Both the position numbers and the translations under genes were made by a program. DNA of 64,000 nt from Aaosphaeria pasadenensis (taxonomy: Eukaryota > Ascomycota > Dothideomycetes > Pleosporales): contig JAKLMB010000002.1 in NCBI GenBank assembly GCA_022813625.1, positions 1,922,001 through 1,986,000 of the forward strand, in the 5' to 3' direction. Below, in pieces: positions 47,030 to 59,000 of the stretch. The notes beneath the pieces are model-generated. The model saw only the letters and a program-made list of their open reading frames with translations. It searched no databases and was not told where the DNA came from. Within the stretch, counting starts at the first letter, position 1. The number at the start of each line of letters is the position of its first letter.

Positions 47030-48859
47030 ATGTCGCTTTGCGCGCAGTATCAAGCGTTTCTCGCCAACCCGTCGGTGGGTGCGCTCCACGATGACAACGC
47101 GTCGCTGCACTATGTCACAACCCTCACCAGCATCAACGACGCTCCTGCCGTCATAAAGCATCTCACCGTACAAGAGAAACTGCTCAAGAAGAAGTCCGAG
47201 AAGGTTCTCAACTCTATCGAAGCTCCCAATGCCCTAAGCCTGGAGGTGGAGACAACAATCGAATTTGTCGCTGGCGGCGGCGCATATCTTCCTGGTCTTG
47301 ACGACAACTTTGTTGCCGACAGAACCGTCACATTCCCTGTAGTAAGTCTTCTCCTATCTCCTATCTCTTCCAGTTTCGTGCATCCCGGCGCATCCTTCTT
47401 GTACCATGCTAACGTTTCACTCCACAGATCCATCTCGTTCATTTCGACCGCAACAAGATCTCACAGATTCGCCTACATTGGGACCAAGGATCTCTACTAA
47501 AGCAAATCGAAGTCATTGGAGCTCGCGCACGTAACTGGCCCATCCGCGATGGCAAGGACCAGATCCGTCTCATTACAAGGAGCGCAGGACTCGTGGCCCA
47601 GTCGTCCGGCAATACATCTTCCCAGCGCACAACTACCTCCCAAGATAGCGACCCAGCGAGCGCACGCCCGACGAGTTCGGCCAGCTCCGTCAGCAACGCA
47701 ATGAATGATCCCCATGCCACACTCTCCCTCTTCCAGTCGCGCGATCCCACCAATGAGGGCTCTCGAAGCTCCCACCCCATCGCACCACGTATGCAATCGG
47801 CAAAGCCGCCGCCGCGCGAATACTCCGAGCTTTTCGTAAATGAGGACGGTGGCTCACCTTCCCCCGCGAATGCCGCTTCTCAACGAGAGATCGTCCCCGT
47901 AAAGTCTGGCAGTGGAAAGAACTTCAAGCCCAATCGCTTGTTTGACGAGCACGAAGATCCGTCGGCCACTCCTATGAGTGTTAAAACAAATGCCAAAAAG
48001 TACGACCACTTCGACTTTGGCGATGAGGAGGACCAGGCCACCCCCAGGGGAGCTGAGAACAATCGCCCATCAATCAAATCGAAACACCAGTCTCAGTGGG
48101 GCTTTGAAGATTTCGTGACCCCCAACAAAACCAAGCCTAAGGTGTTGGGACAGGCCGTTCGTCATTTCGGGTGGAGTGATGATGAGGTAAGTTTCTCTCC
48201 GCAACTACCAGACAATACTTGATGTGTCACCATTACATTATCTCTACGTGCGATTGCTAATACTGATCCGCAAATATTAGGAAGAAAGCTCCCCCGTCCG
48301 CCGCCCTGTGGTCCACAGAGCCCGCCCGGATGCCGACCCTCACTTCGAATTTGTGGATGATGGAACTCCAGAGGCCGCAAAGAAGCAACCGTCCACTAAG
48401 GGAAACCTCCATAACAAAGGCCTCGGGCTCTACAAGGATCATGTTATTGGCTCAGACGATGAGGCAGATGATGACGGTCCACGTGGCGATACTGCGCGCC
48501 CCCTCGGAGATATAACAACGGTCGTCAAGAACGAGAATCGAAAGAAAGACTTTGGCTCACAGTGGGAGATGGCCGACGAGAGCCCTGCTCAAGTACAGAA
48601 AGCGTTCGTGGGAAGCAAAGCAACTGGCAAAACGCAAAAGAGCCTGGATACGCACTGGGGCTTGTATGAGCAATCCCCTGAGCAGTCGAAGAAAGAGAAC
48701 AGCAATGCACATGGCATCAAGACCTCAGGGAACGGCATGGGGGGACGCAAGGGCACAAGTAGGGCATGGGCCATTGGCGATGAGGGCGGCGAAGACGAGC
48801 AGCAGCAAAGCACGACAAAGGCCTCTGCATCGCAATCCAAAGGGTTCTGGGACTTCTAA
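47030..48859 (+). CDS. NTF2-like domain protein with repeated aromatic motifs
   Basis: Exons 47030-47341, 47428-48186 and 48281-48859 give 549 residues. Residues of about 1-155 look like an NTF2-like fold (YQAFLANPSVGALHDD, then VETTIEFV and VHFDRNKISQIRLHWDQGSLLKQIEVIG). The rest is disordered and charged. It carries a recurring short motif, an aromatic residue, any residue, then a large hydrophobic one in an acidic setting: HFDFGDE (about 298), QWGFED (328), HFEFVDD (379), QWEMADE (452), HWGLYEQ (483), AWAIGDE (520) and the extreme C-terminal FWDF. I know fungal proteins of this build but not their function. A scaffold that presents several copies of one binding motif is inference. Confidence 0.75.
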
Positions 48860-50656
48860 CCGAGACAGTCTCTCCCGGTAACGAGTAAAGAATAACGTGA
48901 ACCACCATGCACTCCCCTATGCGCCTCCCACCTGCAGAAATCATATTGCTCCCATGCCCCAAGCATTTGAGACCGCCGACTGGTAGAGAATAGCAGCGCC
49001 TGTGTCGACCCACTCACTCCTCGAGTGCAACTACCGGTCTTCCACGGTGCTCGCCTGTAATGACTCTTTCCTTATCTCCGTTCGTTGTTTCAACTATTGT
49101 ACCCAATCACCCGTTTCCATAGGCCCTTGTCAGCATTCCGCCAGTGTCTCCGCGGTTGGACGATGAACAAACACTGCTGGTGCAATTTCAAACCCCTTCT
49201 CGCCAACGTGGTCGCTCATGTTTTGAATCCAGAGGCAGGGTGAATGATTCCCTTCTTGGGGAAGGGGGACCCGTCATGGGGTCCTCGTAGAGTAGTACTC
49301 AGTAGTGTAGCGTACCTATCAAATATCTCGAGGAAGATGATGCTATGCGTTCTCCCATCCCGTTGCTTTTGTCTGATTGAGCCCGTGGGGAAATCTTACC
49401 ACAGAACGCTTTTCTACGAGCACTATTATCGACCGCACAGATAAATAGGAGATAGAGCCACAGACCGATCAGTGTGTATATATAACAACAGACATATGAG
49501 AACTGGCATATGAGAACAAACGTATGAGAACAGGCATATGAGAACAGACATATGAGAACAGACAAACAGGCTTACAACGACCATCTGACTCCAAGGATCC
49601 ATTTCGCCTCAGCTAATTCCAATTGTTGGTTCCCTCGTGCTACTACCTGGGTTGCGAGCGTGCGTACTACAGATCCAAAGCCAGCTGGTGCAGGGCATAT
49701 GCCACAGTCCCGCCAGTTTCCGTCTTTGATGTGTAGGTTCGCTACCCAGGCACATCAGGACACGCTTAGTAAGTTAGACCTATATTCTGATCTGAGGCCA
49801 TCTGCAAAGAGAGAGACAACATGAGCGGCGAAGCAAACATAGAGTCCTTAGAAGTGTGGTATGGGTAATCATTGGGCATCTATCTGCTTTGGTAGCAGCT
49901 ACCTACTGGTCCAAGTGAAATCCGTAATCATTACACCTCCCTTGCGAGCGATAGAGTGCGCGATTAGAGTAACGCAGCACCAGCATTGACGCCACCGGGG
50001 GGTTCAGAAAGCATGCTTTTAGGACAAAACACCGTTTGACAAAAAACCTCCAAGGATCCGAGCTATCCACACGATACCTCCCTCGTCCGCGGTATACCTC
50101 ATGCAGAAAGCATAAGTCAGCGAGAGAGATCGCGCGAGGATGCCCAAAGATTGCTCACGTTATCAAGGATTGCCGACATGTAGTCCCGGAAGCCCTGAAC
50201 CTCCAAATAGTACACGTACACCAACATGAGCAATGCGCAATGTAAAGAAAATGAAGTGAAACGCCCTGAACAACCGCTTGAGCAAGTCCGCAGGAAACAT
50301 GTTCGGGGAGGCCGCCTCGCCTTGGCTAGCCCAGGCTGTGCAACTCGATAGGATCAGCTCTGCCTATGATGCGATAGGATTTGCCTCCTATTGGCCTCCG
50401 AGTCCTAGGAAAGCCTGCAGAGGCGAGCTATGAAAGTAATTAGTCGTAACGAAACAATCGGTCCGGTGATTGAAGAAAGTACGAGTAGGCGGAGAATCCC
50501 TGACCATGACGGGAATTTTGCGACATTGGTATACATTTCAAAACAAGAAACGGAACCCTGGTCCAGGAAATGAGGATGAAGTTGCATGCTAGTATACAGA
50601 GCGACAAATGCAGATGGTTAGGATCTTTGAGCCGAAGATACAGGGGTGAAGGCATC
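48860..50656. other. Intergenic region between convergent genes, with a minisatellite
   Basis: About 1.8 kb. It contains a five-copy 14-bp tandem repeat (49493-49562) and no recognisable gene. This spacing is unusually large for two convergent 3' ends in this window. Confidence 0.5.
49493..49562. repeat. 14-bp minisatellite, five copies
   Basis: Five contiguous copies of CATATGAGAACAGA with one to three changes each, ending in a partial copy. There are no spacers, so this is not a CRISPR array. Confidence 0.9.
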
Positions 50657-52477
50657 TCATCGATGTGAGTGTTCATATGGTCGGATACCACCGAACTCAA
50701 CACCTTGCATAGCATTAGGAGCGGCAGGTCCCCAAGATTGCTGCGACTGTTGTTGTTGCTGCTGCTGCTGAGATGGCGGTGGTGCCTGTTGCTGTTGCTG
50801 TTGCTGCTGTAATGGCGGAAGAATGGCATTTGCGGCTCCGGGGGTCTGAGCATGTTGCTGGGCGAGCATGCCAGTCATGCTACCATAAACATGAGGGTTG
50901 CCAGGCTCAAGTCGACGAAGGTGTTGCCACACTGCAGCCAATTCGTTCCGTAAAAGTTCGTTCTCTTCTTGTGCTCTTCGACAGTACTCTGCATCTGGCC
51001 TCAGTCGGGCGTTCTCTGTGCGTGCAGCCTCGTGGGCCCTGCTTAGGTTTTTGATGTATTCAATGGCTAATATTGGGTAAGCAGATGTACAACAACTTGA
51101 GAGGCTGTAGTCGTTATCTTGGGAAAGGGAGACATACATTTGGTCAAAATCTCCCATTTGCTCGACTTATTTCCTGGAGAGTTGGGCAATATCCCATTGA
51201 GCTCATCGAAAAGCTGCTTCATTTCGCTTCTCCTCTTTCTTTCTGCCATTTTGTGGCTGACTCTCAATTCAGGTGTCCGACTGTAATTCCCTCCCGTAGG
51301 AGTACCAGGAATATCTCCGCCTTGCAAGCTCGTCACATTGCGATGCTGCATGGAATGGTGGTGAGTCGTTGCAATGTCTGGCATTCGTCAGCGCTTGTCA
51401 ACAGGTGAAATCTAACCTACGCCACATACCTTCATCGCCGAGCCTCTTTTGACCGGTTGGAAGACCAGAGTCAGTAGTGAAAATGCTGCTATTGATAGAA
51501 GCGGCAAAACTGTTCTGCCGCGATGGGATGGACCGCTCAACACTTGACTCGCCGCTGCTCGAACCCCTTCGCTCATCTGGATCCAATTCAGCAGGGAACG
51601 CCCATGCATAACCCTTGGTGGGAGCAGCGGCCATGGGATCTGGCATGCCCGACACACTACGGGGGTTTGGGTTAATCACAGGAGCCCGTCGAGGCGGGTG
51701 ATTCGCCCTTGAGCCTGATCGTGGGCCCAGAGGCGATAGCGGTGAGATACCATTTGGACGTTGTTCTGTCACCGTTATACCACGCTGTTGCTGGAGATTC
51801 GAGACGAGGGAAGCTCGAGACGCATTCTGGCTGTCGTATGGCGACGAAGGGCTGATTGCAAGATGGTTCATGCCTGCATTCATTCTGCTATCCACACTAC
51901 TACGGCGGGAATCGAAATGCGAGCTAGATTCTATACTGAGACGGTTATCGAACCCCTGGTTCAAGGACGGTAAAGCATTGTTCTATGAATATGAGTTTTG
52001 TGAATTGAAACATTAGCCTGCTTTCGTACCTGTGGAGGGGGATATCTGGCCGAGGAAGGGGTGTCTGGGACCGAGTTGCGCGAAGGGGGGTCTTCGGCAT
52101 TAAGAATTGTCTGCAGCTGGAGACCCATTGTATTTGATACGCCCGAAGAATCTATTCATTTGGTCAGGCCTGGGAATGTCACGATTAAGAAGACATAAGC
52201 TCAAAAAGGCGATGATGGCAAAAGCAGGGGTGATAGTGCAATGTGGCGATAATGATGATGGCAGTGGTGATGATGATGAACAGGGCTTACGCTTGCTTTG
52301 GGAAATGGACCAATTACCGGAATCTCGTGCTTCTCTAGCTTCTGACTGATGCCTTAGACGGACTGGACTTTGTTCGGAGGGTGTGAGGTTGCTCGTCAAT
52401 GAGGCAATCGAAGGCAGGGCTTGGTTATGCGACGGGTTGCCATGAATGGGCGGCCGTTGCTGAGATGAGTGGTCCAT
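50657..52477 (-). CDS. bHLH transcription factor (Esc1/DevR-like)
   Basis: Exons 52477-52291, 52151-52030, 51982-51430, 51377-51138 and 51066-50657 give 503 residues. The bHLH domain (about 326-378) reads RVSHKMAERKRRSEMKQLFDELNGI, a loop NSPGNKSSK, then WEILTKSIEYIKNL, continuing into a helix with HEAARTENARL. The basic region has the H/E/R pattern of E-box binders. The N-terminal 320 residues are Ser/Pro/Arg-rich and disordered. The C-terminus holds two polyglutamine tracts. Relatives I recall regulate conidiation, sexual development or growth in fungi; the exact orthologue is not certain. The upstream region of more than 8 kb fits a developmentally controlled gene. Confidence 0.85.
50741..50810 (-). 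repeat. CAG/CAA repeat coding two polyGln tracts
   Basis: Two runs of eight glutamine codons, mixed CAG and CAA, flank APPPS near the C-terminus of the bHLH protein. Confidence 0.9.
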
Positions 52478-53700
52478 GGTGGATAAGATAGCAGTAGCTA
52501 TACGTAAACCACAACTTGGACGAATGGAACGAGTCGGACTGCTGGGAGTTGGTCGAGAGCGGAAGATGTTTGGGAATGGTCAGCAATGGAAGAGTCTGTG
52601 ATGACCGATCGAATAAAGGTTTATGTGTCGAGACGGCCGATGAGGTAGGCCAAACAAGTACTGTGGAGGACGCCGTCGCAAGCAATGTGGTATAGAATTT
52701 CTTTTGGTCAGCTGCGCTGAAGAGAACAGTGCTGCAGAATAAGTCCACTCTGGGTCCCGAGGAGAGCTGCTGCGATGAGTAGGTACGCGGTTCTAGAGGT
52801 AGGTGGGATAGGTAAGGTAGGCAGAATAAGGTAGGCAGACAGACAGGTCGGGAGGTGGAGTAAATGGCCGGGTGGAGGTGTTTGGTGAAGCGGTGCACGG
52901 GGATTGCGCCTAGGATAAAGAGAGGCAGTTACTCTGCGAGGCGGCGTGCCGTTGCGCACAAATTTTCGACAAGGCAAGTGCGATGGGATGTGAGCCACGC
53001 ATGCGATCCTGGATCAGGTCGAGATCAAAAACCCAGCAGTCTGGGAAGGCAGAAGGAAGATAGATTCGTCGTGGATTGAAAGAGGAGGTAAAGTGGCGGG
53101 CCGATCGCAACCCCCGAGGAGCACCCACTTGGAACAGTGTGGGAAATGCCAATGGGCCAACCTCACCAGACAAGCTCGATGCTAGCTGGGCGCAACTTAG
53201 AAGTGCTTGGGTAGGTAGATTGAGTAGCAATCTGGTCGGGAATCGACCATAAAGGTTTCTTAGACGCGGTGAGCCGCCAAAGCGGACGTGGCTGCAGGTC
53301 CTAGTGATGTCAGGAATTGGCTAGGGGAGATATTGGCCTTGGTGCCTGGAACAATGGTCCGAGACAAGAACAACGGGCGACAAAAGGTTGAATGATGAAA
53401 TACAAGGGTAGACTCCCTCGGGGCCTATGCCAGAGAGAGTTTGCGTGTGTATGTGCGTATGAGAATGAGAGTGAGTGGGAAAAGGTCGGGGACGATGTAC
53501 TGTGTAGAAGAAGCACAGCGCGATCGCAGGAGCTGAATCGATGCGAGCCGAGCGAATGAAAGCAAGTGCGCCTGCCCCGAGCGAGACGCGCCGGGAGACG
53601 ATGGGTTCGCGGAGCAAGATATCGAGCAGCGCTGAGTGGCGTTGACGAGTGGGTAGCACAAGTAAAGAAACAATTCGGTCTGAACGGCGGAGGCGTGTAG

Positions 53701-53758
53701 CAACGCAACGCAACGCAACGCGGCGCAACACAACGCAACACAACGCAACGCAACGCAA
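53701..53758. repeat. (CAACG)n pentanucleotide array
   Basis: About twelve units of CAACG with CAACA and CGGCG variants. Confidence 0.85.
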
Positions 53759-54213
53759 AGGAAAGAAAAGCAGGGCAATGTCGGAGCAACGATGGCGGCG
53801 GCGGTGGCAGCAGCAGCAGCAACCCGGAAAGGATGACAGCACTGAATGAGAAAGGGAGTAGGGAGGGAAGAACGATCAGAACTCAAATGGCAGATGGCAG
53901 ATGGCAGATGGGAAAGAGAGAGAGGGGGGTCACCTACGTCGTTGGAGTTCGCGGGGGAGCAGCGGCGCGACCAAGAGATGGATGCGAGGTGGAATGGAAT
54001 TAGATGGGACGAGATGGACAGGGTCCGGAAAGGATCCGAGTCGTGGCGCACCTTCAGGACATGTCCTGGGAGAAAGTAGAGGAGGAAGTGAGGGTGGTAC
54101 TCGTACTGTCGTAGCTGGAGAGAGAGGGAGAGCGACGACCGTGGATCTCGTGCAGCGTGGATGGAATATGAATTGGCGTGCCTTGCATGGATGATGGGCT
54201 TAGCGGGAGAGGA

Positions 54214-54230
54214 GAGAGAGAGAGAGAGAG
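54214..54230. repeat. (GA)n microsatellite
   Basis: Short GA run within the purine-rich plus strand. Confidence 0.7.
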
Positions 54231-54663
54231 CGTGCGCGAGTTACTCTGTAGACAGAGCGAGAGTGAAAGTGAGGGTGAGAGGGAAAGAGGAGACGAGGAT
54301 GACGAGAAGAGGCGGAGGTCCGATGGCGCGTAATCGAGGATCAGGACAGTTAATGGTACACACGGTACTGTACGGCGCGATGCGGGTTGCGCAGTCGGAG
54401 GGAGCGGTCTGGCCGGATTGTATGTGTAACGTTGAGAGATGAAGATTGAGAAGAATTGGGAGGATAATTTCTCGGGTGGGTGGGTTGTGCTTTTTCCCAC
54501 TGGTTGGACGAGGATAAAAAAAGCGAGGCTGAGGTTGGGGGTCGAGGTCGAGATTTTGAGGATGAGGTCGAGGATGAGGTCAAGGATGAAGGACGTAGAC
54601 GACTTGCGACGAGGGACTCCAACCCGAGGGGGAAAGGCGGGAGAAGAAGGCGGGAGGAAGTGA

Positions 54664-54698
54664 GTGGTGGTGGTGGAGGTGGAGGTGGAGGTGGAGGC
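54664..54698. repeat. GGTGGT/GGTGGA array
   Basis: Imperfect trinucleotide and hexanucleotide repeats of GGTGGA, strongly G-rich on the plus strand. Confidence 0.8.
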
Positions 54699-54829
54699 AA
54701 AAGGTAGAGGTAGTTAGAGTGTGAATAGTGGGTGAGTGGGTGAGTAAGTGAGAGAGAAACGAGGGATGAGTACGGGGTAGTAGTGGTAGTGAGAATGGGG
54801 ATAGAATGGGGACACAGAAGAACCGTACC

Positions 54830-54858
54830 GAACAGAACAGAACAGAACAGAACAGAAC
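54830..54858. repeat. (AACAG)n pentanucleotide array
   Basis: Between five and six copies of AACAG in a row. Confidence 0.9.
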
Positions 54859-55503
54859 GAGAGGGAGAGTACAGAGAGGTTAGTTAGTGTGTAGAGTGAG
54901 GGTGGAGATGAATGATGGAGATGGAGATGCGATGGTGATGGGCGATGGGCGATGGTGGAGAGAGAATGATGAGTGGTGGGTGGAAAGGGAAGAAGAAGAG
55001 AGTGGAAAGAGAGGATCAGGAAGAGGATCCGCAGGGGAACCAATTAAGTGTGGAAGGAGGTTGAGAGGGTAGTTACTTCCTCCAGTGGCACAGTGCACAG
55101 TGTACAGTGTACAGTGTACACACACAGTACATACTAAACAGTAGATGGACTAGAGGGTAAGTGCCCAGAACAAAGCCGCCCCAACACGTGGGAAATCGTT
55201 CAATCAAGGCTTCGTGTATCTGGCCAGAGGGTTTAGTGGCGGCTAGCTGCACTTAATATGGGATTCCCTGTCTCGCGCGAACTGGTGGCTGTCAGATGTC
55301 GCAGGGGTCGTGGGTGGGACCGAGGGGAGGGGAGAGGGAGCGAGCGAGTGAGGGAGCGAGGGGGTGGATGATCAGAGGGGAGATGAAAATGGAGATGAAG
55401 ACGAAGATGGAGACGTCGCTGAATATGGAGATGGAGATAGAGATGAGTGGAGAGGAGGTACAGACTACAGAGTAGTTACTGTGGTTCACTGTGGTTTACT
55501 GGT

Positions 55504-55527
55504 GGGTGGTGGGTGGTGGGTGGTGGG
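55504..55527 (+). repeat. GGGTGGT repeat with G-quadruplex pattern
   Basis: Four GGG runs at 55504, 55511, 55518 and 55525 separated by identical TGGT loops. This meets the usual G3-N4 quadruplex rule. Confidence 0.75.
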
Positions 55528-55639
55528 CAGGACAGTAGCAGGTGTTGGAGGTGTAGGCACGCATGCATACACCCTACTGTGTGTACTCCTATAATACTCC
55601 CTATGCTCTGTACAGAAGAATTGACGATACTCGTACCTT

Positions 55640-55664
55640 AGGTAGTAGGTAGTAGGTAGTAGGT
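55640..55664. repeat. (GGTAGTA)n 7-bp tandem repeat
   Basis: About three and a half copies. Confidence 0.8.
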
Positions 55665-55944
55665 AGATTAACCTAGGTACGGAATACCTGGGGTACCTAT
55701 TAGAGGGAAGAGGTATGCTCCGTATGGGGCATACTCGTGATAGATTTGGCTATTACCTCTCGTACTGTGTACCGTGTACCGTGTACCTAGGTAGGCGCTG
55801 TAATTACCGTGGTAGATACACCTATGCATCGAGTACTGTGTACATACTGTACCATGTACCATGTAACATGGACAACGACGTCACCGGATCGAATGGCACG
55901 TGTGTGCGCATGAAACGATGCAACGATCAAATAATGAACTTGAA

Positions 55945-56020
55945 TCTGGGATCTGGATCTGGATCTGGATTTTCACCTACACCTGAACCTGAACCTGAAC
56001 CCCGAACCTGAACCTGAACC
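55945..56020. repeat. Adjacent GGATCT and CCTGAA hexamer arrays
   Basis: Four ATCTGG-type units (about 55947-55971) are followed after a short gap by six CCTGAA-type units (about 55980-56020), with one interruption. Confidence 0.85.
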
Positions 56021-59000
56021 AGATGGAGAGAAGGGGCCGGAGATTCCTCCGGCCACGGGTAGCATTCAACGAATAACGACGGTACCGAGACAAGTAGCAG
56101 ACACAAACCAGGCAAAGATGGGTCACGGTCACGATTGGTGCGTTTACCTACTTGTATCTACCTAGAAACTCATACCTCGTAGGTAATTGATGTGTGAAGG
56201 CCGAGTACGGATTACAGGTCCATTACAGCTGATTACAGAGAGAGAGTTTGCCCGGAGAATTGAGTAATACCAAAGGTACTTCGTATACTATATAGTACAT
56301 ACCCAGAGATGTGTACATACTCCGTGCTATGTACACGCTCAGTATTAGCACAATGGTCATACGAGCACGAGTGCGTGTTTCGTCCAATCAATCAATCAAT
56401 TCATTCATCACCATCTTCATCTTCATCGTCATCTTCTTCATCATTCGAACAGCATTGACCATAGAGTACAACCAGTACTCCGTACCGTTGAGTGACATTC
56501 CTTCCACCCGATTACGGTAGGAGGCAGAAACCATGTTGACTAAGGGAGGAGTGGGGATGCACATAAACCACCGGTGCCAGGTATATCCCGGGTCAGCCCC
56601 TCGGGTATTCCGAGTATCTACAAGTGCCAACTTCCAAGTACGGAGCACTCACCTGCCATTTGCTGTAATATTGATTAAATGTGTGACTGGGTACTCTGTC
56701 GGTGCAAACTTATGGAGTAGTTATCCATCTATTCGTACGGAGTAGGTGCCTACGAGTCTCGAGAAAGGTCTACCATGGCAGATAGACATTCGCAGACGCC
56801 TCCCTAGTTTCGTTCCTTGATGATCTTTTGCTGTTTTAAGTGTGTACCGAGGGACGCCTTCAGCTGTACATACAACATGTCTCCGTAAATACGGAGCACT
56901 CCGTACGGACTGTGTAGTTACACACATATCTGGAAACCACCAAGAGACCTGCCGGGATGGACAGGGATTGGCCGGGCTGAATGGCATCTGATTTACATGG
57001 ACTTCTTCCCATTGTGGCCTGAACCGAGTATCCATTTAACATTGCATATATCCAAGCCTTGCCTTGTACAACAGGCACTTTTCTCCACACACACTCACAC
57101 CATACTCATGCATATAGGCTGTTCACTTTGCTGAAAACAAGTACGGAGTAGAAATGGTTTAAACGGCATGTAACAGCTTCGATCCGCAGGTTGCAACTCA
57201 CCACTCACTGAGTTAGGCAGTCTGGGGAGGGACGGAGCAGACATGGGCAAGTACAGCGAAGGGGCTATTCCTGTTCCGCAACCTACTTGTACCAAGCCAG
57301 GGCTTTTATCCTACCCATACCCTGCCTGATCCCTGGGCAGTATCTGCCTGTAGTATGTACTCCGTTCAAAGTATTACACCACGAGCCAAATCTACTTGTA
57401 GAACCAGAGTCGGTGCCCTCCTTGAAGAGCGGGTGCCAGCTACCGGCCTATCTAATGCTCATCAGTTGTACAACCACTCTTCTGTTCTGACTCCTGCCAC
57501 CTGGCTATCCTTCCTTGAAGGTTTAAGGTACGAAGTATACCTTGGTTTACCCCCCCTCCCCTCGCAAAAAAAAAACATCCCTCGATCAATCAAACGACAC
57601 ACTGGTGTGGCGCCTACCTACCCAATTATTGAACAGTTCATTGCCGTATACTCGTTATGTGGATATAGCATTATTCGAAGCCACAGCGCCTCCTCGCAAA
57701 GACAAAAAACGCTACTGCGAGCTGAGGACCGTATCCTCCCATAGTGCTGAACGATTCTCCGTACAAGTAGTTGCCATGATCCATAAAATTCCGTGGTCAA
57801 TTACCGAATACCGTTCGGAAGAAAAGACACAAAGTCTGGTCTGGTCCGCTTCGATCTGCCATGTACTTGCTTCTTTCAATGCAACAACATGATATCCTAC
57901 CAAGGGCCATCGGCTTGCGCACCGCGGATGACAATGCATTTCGACTCCCTAAAACAGCATGGACGGCCTACCTGAACGGTAGGCATTGGAAGGGAGGTAA
58001 GGAATCAAGCATGTGGGAAACACAAGGGCGGGTATAGACTATGGAGTACAGGTACAAGTCATACGCCGACATACACACGGATCACACAAGTAGGCACACG
58101 CAATACGCATATGCATTTGTCTAAGACAAGGTACGTACAGTCGATCACACAAGTGACACGAAATATCGTCGACATGGACACAGACCAGAGGGGCGCATAC
58201 TCCGTACTACTAATACAAGTAACCAACCAATATTAATCAATTGATTGAATCGAATTTTTTGCGCCCGTCCAGGCACGCCAGGATTACGCAACCAGATCGG
58301 CCCATCGTGCCATGCAGTTGTGGGCCATTATTGCCCTGCTTGCCCCATCACTCCCGTCTGCCCTGTCCTGTAACTACCTGTTCTGATCATCATCTATCCT
58401 CATAAGTAAGGTAGTTAATTAGTTACTCCCTACTGCAGCTAAAGCCTGAGTGTAGGCTGTAGGCTATCCTGCAGAGCTGCAACGCCCACGTTTTCCCTCC
58501 TCACTTGACCTGTCTCCACTCCAAGGATGGATTTCCTTTTTCTTCGGCAATCTCCCTTCTGATGTTCTCCTTTCCAAATTACACTCTGACCTTCTACTCC
58601 GTTGACAGTGGTATTTAACGGTATGCCCAACAGTATTGAGTACTCCGTCTCTCTCGCGCATAGTTACTCCATCTTCGGCTACTGCTTGTTCCCCTACAGC
58701 GATCCCTCCGTCTTTCCTCTGCTCGCTTTATATTCTAATAAAGCAAATCCGCACCAGAACTTTCATATCTGCCCTTAGCACCCGATCCAAATTGTCTGTT
58801 TCTTTTAGTCAGAAGGTCACCGTGGCACCATGGCTTCTTCCCTTCTGCTGTCAAACGGCCTTGTCACAACGGTGCACGCCCATGAATGTTACTGGCCCCA
58901 GTGGTGACACCCTACAGGACTAGGATAGCTCCCATGCCCGCGTATAACCCGGTTCGGTTCGCTGAATTTGTACTTGGACTTGGCCTTGGACTGTTGGTCA

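Noticed and set aside
49493..49562. CRISPR-like array
   Set aside because: Repeat units touch each other without spacers, and the genome is eukaryotic.
53310..54051. Long Cys/Arg/Leu-rich frames on the minus strand
   Set aside because: Translations of the CAACG array and CT-rich DNA; several frames are open at once.
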